A DNA stretch of 64,000 bases from Sediminibacillus dalangtanensis (GCF_017792025.1 NZ_CP046956.1:558001-622000), one strand, 5' to 3'. Positions 25,396-35,346 are shown, numbered from the stretch's first letter. Numbers and translations: made by a program. Notes: generated from the letters alone by a model not told the origin.

Positions 25396-26469
25396 CTATT
25401 TTTTGTATTCAGGCGTCACGTTGAATTTTTCATCCTGGTGGTATTGCTGGTAGCTTTTCAGTAGGCGCCGTAAATGTTTCAGTTCGTGATGGTATTCCAT
25501 CAGCTGGGACGCGAGCGGCAAAAAGATCAGTCGTTCTTCTTCCTCCTCTTGATACACGTGGATCAATGCCTCGACAAGCCGCAGCAAATCAGGCTCGCTG
25601 ATCAGCCGCAATGTTTCTTTGTGGTCCTTTCGAATACGCCCCATCGAACTTAATATCAATTTTTCATGGGAATGAATAACCTTATCAAGCTCTTGGACGA
25701 GCGCATCCTGAAAGTTCTTCGGGATGCTCTCGATTTTTTCGCCGAGACGGTTGAAGGCTTGAAGGACATCGAACGATTTCTTCGTACACGCGATCAACTG
25801 GCGGAACACAATCAGTTTACGTGCCTTGCTGTATTGGTTCTTTTTTAGATAGGTCCGTTCCTCGGTATAAAGAATGTATGTTTGATCAATGTAGCGAATT
25901 TCATCTTGGATACGTTCGATTTCCCCTTTGAGCGCCGGCTCGTCTGATAAATGCCTGGTTGTGACACGGAGCCACTGCAAAATGTCGGAAGTGGTGCGGT
26001 CAATTTTTTGAAACAGCTTTGTTTCATATTTGGGCGGCAGAAAAAACAGATTGACGACAAACGCTGCCAGAATCCCTAGCGTCAAAGAGGAAAAACGCAT
26101 GAAGGCGAAAGTGATGAATTCCATTTCCGTTGATTCCATGATGGCGATTACCGCGACAACGGCTAGCATCATCGTCGTTTGGTTCATGTTCAGTTTGATG
26201 CACATCCCGATGACTAGGATGGTGGTAAAGCCAATCACGAACGGATCGTTGCCAAGGGTAAGGACGATGAGGATCGCGGTTGCTGCTCCGATGATATTGG
26301 CTTGGATTTGTTCGACAATTGATTGAAACGAGCGGTAAATCGACGGCTGTACCGCGAATACAGCGGCAATTCCGGCAAAAATCGGAGTAGGCAGGCCGGC
26401 CAGGGTGGCGATGTATAGAGAGATAGCGACTGCCAGACCTGTTTTCAGCATTCGTGCTCCGAGTTTCAT
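25396..26469 (-). CDS. ygaE: Aromatic acid exporter family membrane protein (YgaE)
   Basis: About 357 residues from ATG 26469 (MKLGARMLKTGLAVAISLYI), which follows GGAGGGGG; a longer frame lacks a ribosome binding site. The N-terminal half has five to six membrane helices with FAGIAAVFAVQPSIYRSF, the ArAE_1/DUF939 signature. The C-terminal half is a long cytoplasmic helical domain (KYETKLFQKIDRTTSDILQW and onward). Family members are putative exporters of aromatic acids; substrate unproven. Position between ygaD and hemL is conserved. Confidence 0.88.
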   Translation of the reverse strand: MKLGARMLKTGLAVAISLYIATLAGLPTPIFAGIAAVFAVQPSIYRSFQSIVEQIQANIIGAATAILIVLTLGNDPFVIGFTTILVIGMCIKLNMNQTTMMLAVVAVIAIMESTEMEFITFAFMRFSSLTLGILAAFVVNLFFLPPKYETKLFQKIDRTTSDILQWLRVTTRHLSDEPALKGEIERIQDEIRYIDQTYILYTEERTYLKKNQYSKARKLIVFRQLIACTKKSFDVLQAFNRLGEKIESIPKNFQDALVQELDKVIHSHEKLILSSMGRIRKDHKETLRLISEPDLLRLVEALIHVYQEEEEERLIFLPLASQLMEYHHELKHLRRLLKSYQQYHQDEKFNVTPEYKK

Positions 26470-27059
26470 ATGTAGGTACCCCCTCCAATTGCTCTGTCTA
26501 GTTAAAGTATAGCGCAGCTGTTGTTTTTTTGTTATGAAAACGGCCAAAAATATACTGCTACCACCATTGTATTCTGTCACACAAGAAATATTAAGCATTG
26601 TCCCATGCCAGGGCAAACTACATAAAAAAGGAGTCTCCGCCAGTATGGCAGAGACCCAAGACTTTCATGCTTTGGAAGGGAAGTCAAACAAACTGACAAA
26701 AAGCACGAATGATTGAAAATTATAAAAATTTTCATCTTTTATTTTAGCACAAGCAAGCATTCAATTCAATTAAATATTCAAAATATTGCATAAAAATAAG
26801 TTGTGTCTGCATCGAGCACAATTTATGTTGCGTAATAGGGAAAGAAGGAAAAGGGAACCCGAATGTTACCATTGTATTTGGGTTCCCGCTGATTGTATAG
26901 CAAAAATGAACAGGCAGTTTTCCCCAGGCATCGCTTTAGTGTCTCTGGATCCTGAGATGCATGCCTAACGTTTTTCCCGTGGAGCGTTTCCGTGTTCTGT
27001 TTTCATATAATGAATCGGCAGTAATGGAAAAGCTCCCGGAAATCCGGAAGCTTTTCCAT
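26470..27059. other. Intergenic region with hairpins, no gene
   Basis: 590 bases without a credible gene. It contains hairpins at about 26633-26655 (GTCTCCGCC / GGCAGAGAC), at 26856-26888 (GGGAACCC / GGGTTCCC with a long loop) and at 27026-27058 (GGAAAAGCT-CCGGA / TCCGG-AGCTTTTCC). The last probably terminates hemL on the minus strand. 26720-26820 is AT-rich. Short ORFs here lack ribosome binding sites. Confidence 0.6.
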
Positions 27060-28355
27060 TTATTCCTCGCTCATTTGGGCAAAGGCGTTTTTCACTGCAT
27101 CGAGTGTTTGATCAATATCTTCTTCGGTATGCTCGGTCGTCAGGAACCAGGCTTCATACTTGGATGGCGCCAGGTTGATTCCCTGCTCCAGCATCAGCTT
27201 GAAAAACCTGGAAAACTTGTCGCCATCGGTGTTTTCCGCGTCCACATAGTTTTCTACCTTCCTGTCGGTAAAGAAGACGGTCATGGCGCCGATCAACCGG
27301 TTGATGGTTATTTGGATATTGTATTGACGGGCGTATTCCAGGATCCCTTGCTCCAGTTTTTCGCCAAGCTTGTCCATTTTCTCATAGACACCGGGCTGGT
27401 TGAGCACTTCCAGACAGGCGATGCCCGCAGACATGGATGCCGGGTTTCCGGCCATCGTTCCGGCCTGGTAGGCGGGTCCGAGCGGGGCAACCTGTTCCAT
27501 GATGTCCTTGCGTCCGCCATAAGCGCCAATCGGCAGACCGCCGCCGATGATTTTACCCATCGCCGTCATGTCCGGTTCCACATTCAACAGCTGTTGGGCA
27601 CTGCCGTAGGTAAATCGGAACGCAGTGATGACTTCATCATAAATCACTAGCGCACCAGCATTATGGGTGACTTCGTTGACTTCCTCCAGGAAGCCAGGCT
27701 TCGGCTCGACAATGCCGAAGTTGCCGACAATCGGCTCGACCAGGACAGCTGCGACCTCATCGCCCCAATGGCGGATCGCTTCTTTATAGGCATCGATGTC
27801 ATTGAAAGGAACTGTGATCACATCTTGGGCAATCGCCTTAGGCACTCCGGCAGAGTCCGGTGTTCCCAGTGTGGATGGTCCAGAACCGGCCTGGACAAGC
27901 ACCGGATCGGAGTGGCCGTGATAACTTCCGGCAAACTTGACGATTTTGTTGCGGTTCGTATAAGCACGGGCGACACGGATCGTTGTCATGACCGCTTCCG
28001 TCCCGGAATTGACGAAGCGGACTTTTTCGAGGGAAGGAATCGCTTCTTTGAGCATTTTGGCGAATTTGTTTTCTAACGCTGTCGGTGTTCCGTATAACAC
28101 GCCGTTTTCAGCTGCATGGGTGATCGCTTCGGTGATATGCGGATGGGCATGTCCGGTGATGATCGGCCCATATGCTGCCAGGTAATCGATGTACTTATTG
28201 CCGTCGACATCCCAGAAATAAGCGCCCTGTCCGCGTTCCATATAGACCGGTGTACCGCCGCCTACTCCTTTATAGGCACGGGAAGGGGAATTGACCCCCC
28301 CGACAATATGGTCCTGTGCCTCTGTATGTAATTGTTTCGACTTTTCGATATTCAT
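27060..28355 (-). CDS. hemL: Glutamate-1-semialdehyde 2,1-aminomutase
   Basis: 431 residues from ATG 28355, which has GGAGG seven bases upstream. A class-III PLP aminotransferase converting glutamate-1-semialdehyde to 5-aminolevulinate in haem synthesis. The PLP lysine is K268 ([11 protein letters not shown]); the phosphate-binding NSGTEA and the DEV triad ([11 protein letters not shown]) are clear. In B. subtilis this position is occupied by gsaB, a second GSA aminomutase gene besides the hemL of the hemAXCDBL operon. The same duplication may apply here, but the hem operon is outside the window. Confidence 0.94.
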   Translation of the reverse strand: MNIEKSKQLHTEAQDHIVGGVNSPSRAYKGVGGGTPVYMERGQGAYFWDVDGNKYIDYLAAYGPIITGHAHPHITEAITHAAENGVLYGTPTALENKFAKMLKEAIPSLEKVRFVNSGTEAVMTTIRVARAYTNRNKIVKFAGSYHGHSDPVLVQAGSGPSTLGTPDSAGVPKAIAQDVITVPFNDIDAYKEAIRHWGDEVAAVLVEPIVGNFGIVEPKPGFLEEVNEVTHNAGALVIYDEVITAFRFTYGSAQQLLNVEPDMTAMGKIIGGGLPIGAYGGRKDIMEQVAPLGPAYQAGTMAGNPASMSAGIACLEVLNQPGVYEKMDKLGEKLEQGILEYARQYNIQITINRLIGAMTVFFTDRKVENYVDAENTDGDKFSRFFKLMLEQGINLAPSKYEAWFLTTEHTEEDIDQTLDAVKNAFAQMSEE

Positions 28356-28550
28356 TACGAAACCTCCATATGTAGATAGAATCCTCTCCATTATAGCAAC
28401 AAACGAAAACAACCCCCAAACCGGAGAGTCTCTCCGCGGACAGGAGGAAGGGAGCTTGTCATAAACAACTGGCCAGAAGAATAAACAAATAAGACAGAAG
28501 CTGTACGGACGGAATCACTCATAGTCTGTGAAAAGACAGGAGGCCGAATC

Positions 28551-29003
28551 ATGACCTGGATCATTGCCGCATTGATCGTCTGGCTGCTTGCCGGCAGTCT
28601 TTATTCCTTTATATTCCATAAGTCATATCAGCGCAGCTATTTTTCACTGGAAATTTTCTATACACTGATCGTGCTGTACTTGGCTGTCATGCTCGGTTTT
28701 GCCTTGTTGTATTTTATTTTATCGTTCAACGGTGTCGTCCTGATCGAAGGAGATTCCCTGTCCAAGGTCGCTCCATTGGAGGCATTGGCACATGCCCTCT
28801 ATTTCAGCGGGGTCACGTTGATGACCGTCGGCTACGGCGATATCATCCCGATCGGAATAGGAAGGGTGCTTGCGTTAACTGAGGCCTTGATCGGGTATGT
28901 TCTGCCGGCCGCTTTTTTTCTCAAAGTTTGGCAGTCGTCGGTTGAGGACAAAGCGCAGCAGGATAAAGAAGCTTCCTTTAAAAAGCACCATCCCTTTACG
29001 TAA
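28551..29003 (+). CDS. Two-pore-helix potassium channel protein, first of a tandem pair
   Basis: 150 residues with three hydrophobic segments. Between the second and third is a pore loop with the potassium selectivity filter TVGYGD (about 97-102). The N-terminal segment (WIIAALIVWLLAGSLYSFIF) is followed by FYTLIVLYLAVMLGFALLYF. No cytoplasmic RCK domain. ATG 28551 has AGGAGG upstream. The next gene is a paralogue with the same layout, which may co-assemble with it. Confidence 0.9.
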   Translation: MTWIIAALIVWLLAGSLYSFIFHKSYQRSYFSLEIFYTLIVLYLAVMLGFALLYFILSFNGVVLIEGDSLSKVAPLEALAHALYFSGVTLMTVGYGDIIPIGIGRVLALTEALIGYVLPAAFFLKVWQSSVEDKAQQDKEASFKKHHPFT

Positions 29004-29084
29004 CAGTGATCTTTCCCTTAACAGGCATAACTCCTTTTCGTGCCGGGTATAGAACCCTTATGGACGAAAGAAGGAGTTGATGCT

Positions 29085-29504
29085 TTGCTTTCTCAAGTCA
29101 TTCTTGCGTTGATCATCATTTTTATCGTAGGAAATCTTTATTATTTCTTCACCAATAAATCATTTAAAAAAAGTTATTTCAACAGATCATTGTTTTTTAA
29201 ATTGTTTTTTGTACTGACCGGAATCACTTTCGGTTTTGCGTTGTTGTATTATGTACTTTCCCTGAACGGTCCCGTGCTTGTATACTCTGATCCTGCCGGT
29301 AGCAAGCCGGCAGACCATTCGTTCCTTACGTATCTCTATTACAGCGGCGAAACAATCCTTTCCGTTGGTTACGGAGATATCGTACCGCTCGGTGTCGCCC
29401 GGCCGCTCTCCCTTATTGAAGCTGCGATTGGTGTCTTGCTGCCGACCGCTTATTTTATGAGAGCTTTTGGAAGCAACAAGCATGAAGACGATAATGACGA
29501 TTAG
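29085..29504 (+). CDS. Potassium channel protein, second of a tandem pair
   Basis: About 139 residues from TTG 29085 (MLSQVILALIIIFIVGNLYY), which follows AAGGAG with an eight-base spacing; the frame is open back to 29040. The selectivity filter is SVGYGD, preceded by LTYLYYSGETI, and the second helix TGITFGFALLYYVLSLNG closely matches the first channel. The start is about 80 bases after the first gene's stop. An acidic tail (KHEDDNDD) ends the protein. Probably a tandem duplication that has diverged. Confidence 0.88.
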   Translation: MLSQVILALIIIFIVGNLYYFFTNKSFKKSYFNRSLFFKLFFVLTGITFGFALLYYVLSLNGPVLVYSDPAGSKPADHSFLTYLYYSGETILSVGYGDIVPLGVARPLSLIEAAIGVLLPTAYFMRAFGSNKHEDDNDD

Positions 29505-29606
29505 TTGTATCTTGCCCCAAGGTAGGCTATGCTGATGGTAGACACGGATAGCCGGGGCTGTGTGCTTCCGGCTCCGCAATATCTTGGAAAAAGGGGAGAT
29601 ACATAC

Positions 29607-30077
29607 ATGACCACGGAAATTGGCAAACTGGCACCAGATTTTGCCTTGAAAGCAAACACGGGTGAAACGGTTAAACTGTCGGATTTTCAAGGCAAAAACG
29701 TCGTGCTCTATTTTTATCCGAAGGACAATACGCCTGGCTGTACGACAGAAGCATGTGACTTCCGCGACAATCATCAACGCTTTGCCGACCTCGATGCCGT
29801 CATTCTCGGTGTCAGTCCGGACTCCGAAGCAAGTCATCAGAAGTTCCAGGAAAAATACGACCTTCCGTTCCAGCTGCTGGTTGACGAAGACCATAAAGTG
29901 GCCGAGTCATACGGCGTTTGGAAGCTGAAAAAGAATTTTGGCAAAGAGTATATGGGCATCGAACGCTCAACCTTCATCATCGACAAGCAGGGGACGTTGC
30001 AAAAAGAATTCCGCAAAGTCAAAGTGCAGGGACATGTGGAAGAGGCATTGGAATATATCAAAGAAAACTTGAGCTGA
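29607..30077 (+). CDS. bcp: Thioredoxin-dependent thiol peroxidase (BCP/PrxQ, YgaF)
   Basis: 156 residues from ATG 29607, which follows GGGGAG. The peroxidatic Cys45 and resolving Cys50 lie in TPGCTTEACDFRD, typical of the bacterioferritin comigratory protein/PrxQ group that reduces peroxides using thioredoxin. Position just upstream of perR, with hemL nearby, is conserved (ygaF), a cluster linked to peroxide stress and haem. A PerR box upstream of this gene was not found. Confidence 0.94.
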   Translation: MTTEIGKLAPDFALKANTGETVKLSDFQGKNVVLYFYPKDNTPGCTTEACDFRDNHQRFADLDAVILGVSPDSEASHQKFQEKYDLPFQLLVDEDHKVAESYGVWKLKKNFGKEYMGIERSTFIIDKQGTLQKEFRKVKVQGHVEEALEYIKENLS

Positions 30078-30259
30078 TATGTTGGGCACTCGTCTGTGGG
30101 CGGGTGCTTTTTTACATAATTTATGTAGACGGCACCCTTTCACTCCGACCTGCGACGGAAAATGCGTCCGACTGTTGGCTGTTTGTCGGATCAAAAACAG
30201 GAATATAGATTTATATGACGAATAATGCATAGACAGCTAAACAGAAGGGAAGCGAGAAC

Positions 30260-31369
30260 ATGAAAGATTCCAGACTAACTGAGCTTGCAGAAGTATTGCT
30301 GAAGCATTCGTTGACGATTCAAGCAGGAGAAAAGGTATTGATTACCGGAAACACGAACGCAAAGCCGTTGATCAAGGAGTTGGTCAAAAAGGCATATCAA
30401 TTACAGGCACTTCCATACACGGAATTGGTCGATGATGAAATCCGGCGACTGGAAATAGAAGAAGTGAAAGAGGAGCAATTGGCTTTGCAAAATAAATGGG
30501 ATTTGGCACGCTTCAAAGATATCGATGCGTTTATCCAAATCGTCGGGGAAGAAAACGACGCGGAATTCAGCACGGTGCCGGCTGAAAAGTGGGAATTGGC
30601 TGGACGGGTGTTGAAGCCTGCCAACGATTACCTGATCGACAACAAAAAATGGGTGCTGCTGAACTATCCGACACCTGGGGCAGCGCAGAAAGCCAGCAAA
30701 ACATTTGATGATTACTTTGATTACTTGCTGGATGTCTGCACGGTCGACTACAAACAAATGGAAGAGGCACAGCGCCCATTGAAAGAGCTGATGGATAAAA
30801 CCGATAAAGTGCGAATCACCGCTGAAGGCACCGATTTAACCTTTTCTATCAAGGATATTCCTTCGGTGATGTGCTTTGGGGAACGGAACATACCAGACGG
30901 AGAAGTGTACACCGCGCCAGTAAAGGACAGCGTCAACGGGACGATCACGTATAACACGCCATGTCCATACCGAGGAGTCACGTTTCACAACGTGTCGCTG
31001 AGATTTAAAGACGGCAAAATCGTCGAAGCGACTGCCGATAAAACCGAGGAATTGAACAAGATCCTCGATACCGACGAAGGAGCACGCTTCATTGGCGAAT
31101 TCGCCCTTGGGTTGAACCCGCAAATCACCGAACCGATGGGCGATATTCTGTTTGATGAAAAAATTGCCGGCAGTCTGCACTTCACCCCGGGCGAAGCGTA
31201 TGATGATGCACCGAACGGCAATGAATCCTCAGTCCACTGGGACATGGTACTGATCCAGCGGCCGGAATACGGTGGAGGAGAGATTTACTTTGACGATGTG
31301 TTGATCCGGAAGGACGGCGAGTTTGTCCTCGATGCGTTGAAAGGGCTGAACCCCGAAAATCTGTCCTGA
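30260..31369 (+). CDS. ampS: M29 family aminopeptidase (AmpS/PepS)
   Basis: 369 residues, slightly short of the usual 410. The N-terminal Rossmann-like domain includes LITGNTNAKPLIKELVKKAY. The C-terminal metallopeptidase domain carries the dinuclear metal ligands in FGERNIPDGEVYTAPV (E), IGEFALGLNP (E), SLHFTPGEAYDD (H) and SSVHWDMVL (H, D). A cytoplasmic leucyl-type aminopeptidase. Not part of the B. subtilis order here, so probably inserted between ygaF and perR. Confidence 0.9.
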   Translation: MKDSRLTELAEVLLKHSLTIQAGEKVLITGNTNAKPLIKELVKKAYQLQALPYTELVDDEIRRLEIEEVKEEQLALQNKWDLARFKDIDAFIQIVGEENDAEFSTVPAEKWELAGRVLKPANDYLIDNKKWVLLNYPTPGAAQKASKTFDDYFDYLLDVCTVDYKQMEEAQRPLKELMDKTDKVRITAEGTDLTFSIKDIPSVMCFGERNIPDGEVYTAPVKDSVNGTITYNTPCPYRGVTFHNVSLRFKDGKIVEATADKTEELNKILDTDEGARFIGEFALGLNPQITEPMGDILFDEKIAGSLHFTPGEAYDDAPNGNESSVHWDMVLIQRPEYGGGEIYFDDVLIRKDGEFVLDALKGLNPENLS

Positions 31370-31479
31370 TTTCCGCACTTTTTTTCAAAAAGTAGGCAAA
31401 GCCTCTATACAAGGGGAGGGGCGGCGGCATATCGTGTAATATATTCTGAAACCTCCCCTATAATATAGATGATCTTAAA

Positions 31480-31512
31480 AGCGCAGGGACTCGCCTTGCG
31501 CTGATTTTTTTT
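31480..31512 (+). terminator. Probable terminator downstream of ampS
   Basis: AGCGCA / TGCGCT stem with further pairing, followed by GATTTTTTTT. Confidence 0.7.
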
Positions 31513-31596
31513 GTTGTCGGCACGCTTCTTTTCCCTTTCTTCCTGGATACGGAAAGGTTTATCATAGAGGTAAAACTGCTGCCAGGAGGGGACGCA

Positions 31597-32553
31597 ATGA
31601 ATATCGTATCATCCGCAGAAATTCCACAAAACATGCAAGACCACTTTACCGCTACCTATCCATCCCATCAATTCCAATTTTGCAGTGGGATGGAAGAAGC
31701 AGAGACGTACATCCAATCGGCTGATATCCTGCTTACCTATGGGGAGGATTTGACCGATGAATTGATCGAACAGGCGGCCGAGTTGAAATGGATTATGGTG
31801 CTGTCAGCCGGTATCGATGAACTACCGTTTGAAGCGATCAAGAAAAAGGGGATTATCGTCACCAATTCCAGGGGAATTCACAAAATACCGATGGCTGAAT
31901 ATGCAATCGGCATGCTGCTGCAGGTATGCCGTAACGCAGAGCTGTTCATCGATAGCCAGCGCAGCCATCAATGGGCACGTGGTGAACGGGCCGGCCTTCG
32001 GGAAATCTCCAACAAAACGATGGTCATCGTCGGTGCTGGCGCGATCGGACAGGAACTGGCCCGGCTCGCCAAGGCCTTCCGGATGAAAACAATCGGAGTA
32101 TCGCACAGCGGAACCGAAAAAAGCTACTTTGACGAGATGTACACGCAAAAGGATTTGGCATCCGTCCTGCCTAACGCCGATTTCGTCGTATCAATCTTGC
32201 CGAGTACCAAGGAAACAAGAGGCTTTTTTCGCAAGGAGCATTTCGAAAAAATGCCGCCATCGGCCATTTTCCTGAACATGGGACGCGGCGATGCGGTGGC
32301 CAGTGAGACGATCCTTGATGCGCTTGACCGAGGCGAAATTGCCCACGCCATCCTCGATGTATTTGAACAAGAGCCGCTGCCGGCGGACCATCCACTATGG
32401 GATCATGAAAAAGTGACGATGACACCGCATGTCTCCGGTGCTTCTCCCGAATATTTGCCAAGGGCGATGGATATATTTGAAGAGAACCTGGAAAAATACG
32501 TGAGCGGTGACCAACAACTCGTCAACACCATTCAATTGGACAGGGGGTATTGA
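31597..32553 (+). CDS. D-2-hydroxyacid dehydrogenase, second paralogue
   Basis: 318 residues. GAGAIG at 146-151; R230 (NMGRGDAV), E259 (DVFEQEPLP) and H278 (MTPHVSG) form the NAD-binding loop and catalytic triad, at the same positions as in the paralogue at 2788. ATG 31597 follows AGGAGGGG. Its stop is separated by one base from the start of the cobalamin adenosyltransferase, implying translational coupling. Confidence 0.92.
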   Translation: MNIVSSAEIPQNMQDHFTATYPSHQFQFCSGMEEAETYIQSADILLTYGEDLTDELIEQAAELKWIMVLSAGIDELPFEAIKKKGIIVTNSRGIHKIPMAEYAIGMLLQVCRNAELFIDSQRSHQWARGERAGLREISNKTMVIVGAGAIGQELARLAKAFRMKTIGVSHSGTEKSYFDEMYTQKDLASVLPNADFVVSILPSTKETRGFFRKEHFEKMPPSAIFLNMGRGDAVASETILDALDRGEIAHAILDVFEQEPLPADHPLWDHEKVTMTPHVSGASPEYLPRAMDIFEENLEKYVSGDQQLVNTIQLDRGY

Positions 32554-32554
32554 G

Positions 32555-33112
32555 ATGCGGATTTACACACGATCGGGGGATAAAGGAAAAACGTCTTTGA
32601 TTTACGGGAAACGCGTACTGAAAAATGATATCCGGGTGGAAGCATATGGCACGTGCGATGAAGCCAATTCGATGATCGGACTTGCCGTCAGTCATCTTGC
32701 AGAAGAAAGTTGGTCCGGAAAAGATGACTTTCTCAGAGTCCTCCATCGTATCCAAACGATTTTGTTCCATGTCGGAGCGGAACTTGCGACTCCACAAGGA
32801 AAAGAAGTGACCTGGAAGCTGAAGGAAAGCCATATCGATGAACTGGAAAAACAAATCGATGAATGGGATCAGCGCTTGGAACCGCTGAAGAACTTCATCC
32901 TTCCATCCGGAAAGCCCGGAGCTGCTGCTCTGCACACCGCAAGGACAGTGGTGAGACGGGCAGAAAGGCTGGCGGTCGCTCTGGAAGACGAGCTGGAAAG
33001 GCCGCTTGTCCTGTCATACCTGAACCGGCTGTCCGACTTTTTATTCGTGGCTGCCCGCTATGCTAACCAGCAGTCAGGGGGAGAAGAGCTGCCGCTGCAG
33101 GCGGACGTGTAG
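32555..33112 (+). CDS. pduO: Cob(I)alamin adenosyltransferase, PduO type
   Basis: 185 residues from ATG 32555 (MRIYTRSGDKGKTSLIYGKR), with GGGGG upstream. The N-terminal TRSGDKGKTSL binds ATP; the conserved FILPSGKPGAAALHTARTVV and RRAERLAVAL and LNRLSDFLFVAARY are the PduO/YvqK signature. It transfers adenosyl from ATP to corrinoid cobalt, giving coenzyme B12. One base after the dehydrogenase stop. Which B12 enzyme it serves is not visible here. Confidence 0.93.
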   Translation: MRIYTRSGDKGKTSLIYGKRVLKNDIRVEAYGTCDEANSMIGLAVSHLAEESWSGKDDFLRVLHRIQTILFHVGAELATPQGKEVTWKLKESHIDELEKQIDEWDQRLEPLKNFILPSGKPGAAALHTARTVVRRAERLAVALEDELERPLVLSYLNRLSDFLFVAARYANQQSGGEELPLQADV

Positions 33113-33144
33113 TATACTTTAGCTTGCTTCCTAATATACTTTTA

Positions 33145-33191
33145 TTGACAGAACGTTTCTTATCCGGTTACACTAATTATAAGAATTATAA
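33145..33191 (+). promoter_or_regulatory. perR promoter with PerR box
   Basis: TTGACA at 33145 and TACACT at 33169 (18-base spacing) form a sigma-A promoter. A PerR box, TTATAAGAATTATAA at 33177-33191, matches the consensus TTATAATNATTATAA at 13 of the 14 fixed positions and overlaps the expected start of transcription, indicating autorepression. Confidence 0.85.
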
Positions 33192-33305
33192 ACTAATAAT
33201 ATTGATAGAATGAATCAACCATACAATCAAGCAAAGCATCTACCAGTAATGATTGACTTTACGGAAGCCATCATAAAAGAATTTAGCTTAGCGAAAGTGA
33301 GGTGC

Positions 33306-33749
33306 ATGACGGTGTCTGAAGCACAACTTCAAGAAGCTGTCGGCCGGCTGAAAAATTCAGGCGTAAGAATCACACCACAGCGTCATGCGGTATTAGAATA
33401 TTTATTGAATGCAGAGATCCATCCGACCGCTGATGACATATACAAGGCACTGGAAGGGAAATTCCCGAACATGAGTGTCGCGACTGTCTACAACAACCTT
33501 CGGGTATTCCGCGAAATCGGATTGGTTAGGGAATTAACCTACGGGGATTCCTCCAGCAGGTTCGACTGCAATACATCCGATCATTACCATGTTATTTGTG
33601 ATTCCTGCGGTAAAATCGTCGACTTCCATTATCCACGTCTTGATGAAGTAGAGTCGCTTGCACAGAAAGTGACAGGATTTGACGTAAGCCACCATCGAAT
33701 GGAACTCTACGGAACATGCGAAAATTGCAAAAAAGCCACCCAGCACTAA
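33306..33749 (+). CDS. perR: Peroxide-responsive repressor PerR
   Basis: 147 residues from ATG 33306, with GAGGTG upstream; the frame open upstream is mRNA leader. A Fur-family repressor: winged helix up to about residue 85, then the regulatory metal ligands H39, D87, H93, H95 and D106 (B. subtilis numbering 37, 85, 91, 93, 104), whose histidines are oxidised by hydrogen peroxide, and the structural zinc cysteines C98, C101, C138 and C141. D87 (rather than E) supports PerR over Fur or Zur. Followed by two hairpins. Confidence 0.96.
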   Translation: MTVSEAQLQEAVGRLKNSGVRITPQRHAVLEYLLNAEIHPTADDIYKALEGKFPNMSVATVYNNLRVFREIGLVRELTYGDSSSRFDCNTSDHYHVICDSCGKIVDFHYPRLDEVESLAQKVTGFDVSHHRMELYGTCENCKKATQH

Positions 33750-33800
33750 TACTGCAATGCCCTTACCATGCCGGTAGGGGTTTTCCTGTGAAAAGCTGAA

Positions 33801-33835
33801 AAAAGAGGCTGCCCCTCCGGACAGCCTCTTTTTTT
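33801..33835. terminator. Bidirectional terminator between perR and ygzB
   Basis: AAAAGAGGCTG / CAGCCTCTTTTTTT with a ten-base loop. A second hairpin CCCTTACC / GGTAGGGGTTTT lies just upstream (33760-33785). Confidence 0.9.
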
Positions 33836-33843
33836 ATGCGTGA

Positions 33844-34236
33844 TTATTTGGAGTCGTTTGTTTGATGCTGGTTCTTTATCTGCTTACGATACTCTTTCGA
33901 ATTGTATTTTTCGTCGAATTCTTTGCCTTCGAGATTCTTGTCGATGGTCAACGGCTGTTTGCAATGCATGCAGGCGTCGACGCGTCCAAGTATTTTAGTC
34001 GGTTTGTTGCAGGTAGGGCAGATAATCTGGCGTGCTCGTGTGGACAGCATGCCGATCCAGAAGTAGACGACCGTACTAAATACGATACATAATAAACCGA
34101 GTATGAAAAAGATCGCCATCAGCCATTCGATTTTTTTCGTCAAAATGCCGAGGTACATGACACCGAATCCGATAAAAACCAGACTTAAGGCAAACGTACG
34201 GATTTTATTGATTTTGCTGCTATAGTTTAAAGCCAA
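33844..34236 (-). CDS. ygzB: YgzB family membrane protein with zinc ribbon
   Basis: 130 residues: two membrane helices ([19 protein letters not shown] and [20 protein letters not shown]) followed by a cytoplasmic zinc ribbon with CPTC and CMHC pairs, and a basic tail. This is the YgzB layout and the position next to perR is conserved. Function unknown. Convergent with perR. Confidence 0.92.
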   Translation of the reverse strand: MALNYSSKINKIRTFALSLVFIGFGVMYLGILTKKIEWLMAIFFILGLLCIVFSTVVYFWIGMLSTRARQIICPTCNKPTKILGRVDACMHCKQPLTIDKNLEGKEFDEKYNSKEYRKQIKNQHQTNDSK

Positions 34237-34362
34237 CGCTTTCCCTCCTTAACTCTACAAAGGGTAGTATAGCATAAAATTCCATGGAAAACTTGTCTCC
34301 CGAAAAAGGATTTTTCGCGTATTTATCGAATAAGTTTCTATTCTCATTAATGGAGGAATATC

Positions 34363-35235
34363 ATGAAAGACATTTTACGGCCTATATACCAGGAACGAGC
34401 AAGCCAAGCGAACACATTAGGTGTTTTGATCATAGAAAAGAATAAACCGGTCAGCCCGGTAACCGATAATTTCGATGTCATATTGCTGGTGATTGCCAGC
34501 GAAGCGGACCAACCATGGTATGTGAAACATTATGAATTTGATGATAAAAAAGCGGCGATGCATATCGTCGACGAGCAGCTGCTTACCTATTGGATCGACA
34601 CGAGCACCTACAGGCGTGCCGTCGAATGGGTAATCAATGGAAGAATCGTTTTCGACCGCAACGAATATGTCGCAAGATTAAAGGAAGAACTAAGCAGCTT
34701 CCCGCAGGAAAAGCGGGAACTGAAGATGGCGATGGAATTCGCCAAGCTAACGCGCAGCTACAGTGAATCGAAGGATCTTTACCAAACCGATCAGTACTTG
34801 GACGCCTATAGCAGGGTGATCCGGTCGCTGCATTATCTGGCGCGTCTGGCGATCATCGAAAAAGGTTATCATCCGGAAGTGGTGGTTTGGAACCAAGTAA
34901 AGCGGATCGACATAGAAGTATATAAGTTATATGAAGAATTGATCAATAGTAATGAAGAAATCAAAAAGCGGGTGGAGCTGATGCTGTTGGCGCTTGAGTT
35001 CGCTATGAGCACTAGGGCGAAGAAGTGTGCAGCCCATCTGTTGGAGATTATGAACAGCAAACAGGAAGCCTGGACTTTCGGTGAATTGAAAATCCATCCG
35101 GAAATCGAACCGTATGCGCTCGATTTAAGTTCCATGCTGGAATACTTAACAGAGAAAGGTATAATTGAACCGGTGCGGGAAGAAACTAAAGGAAAAATGA
35201 TTTACCATCGGAAGTATCGGGCGGTGTCTGTTTAA
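34363..35235 (+). CDS. ygxA: Nucleotidyltransferase-like protein (YgxA)
   Basis: 290 residues, matching the YgxA protein encoded just upstream of an rRNA operon in B. subtilis. The N-terminal domain (to about 115) resembles an inactive or variant nucleotidyltransferase fold (NFDVILLVIASEAD), and the middle helical part (KMAMEFAKLTRSYSESKDLY and onward) resembles a HEPN/MNT-associated domain. The C-terminal part is winged-helix-like. Biochemical role unknown. Good ribosome binding site (GGAGG). Confidence 0.88.
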   Translation: MKDILRPIYQERASQANTLGVLIIEKNKPVSPVTDNFDVILLVIASEADQPWYVKHYEFDDKKAAMHIVDEQLLTYWIDTSTYRRAVEWVINGRIVFDRNEYVARLKEELSSFPQEKRELKMAMEFAKLTRSYSESKDLYQTDQYLDAYSRVIRSLHYLARLAIIEKGYHPEVVVWNQVKRIDIEVYKLYEELINSNEEIKKRVELMLLALEFAMSTRAKKCAAHLLEIMNSKQEAWTFGELKIHPEIEPYALDLSSMLEYLTEKGIIEPVREETKGKMIYHRKYRAVSV

Positions 35236-35346
35236 ACGTTCGCTGTCTTTAAGGGTGAATGGTGCAGGAAGAAATAGAACGTGCAGGGCGTATAGAGCGG
35301 CGTGAGGGTTTTCTAGAAAAAGTTAAATATTTTTTGAAAAAATGTA

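Noticed and set aside
26786..26968. 60-residue ORF
   Set aside because: No ribosome binding site and it runs across a hairpin; not convincing.
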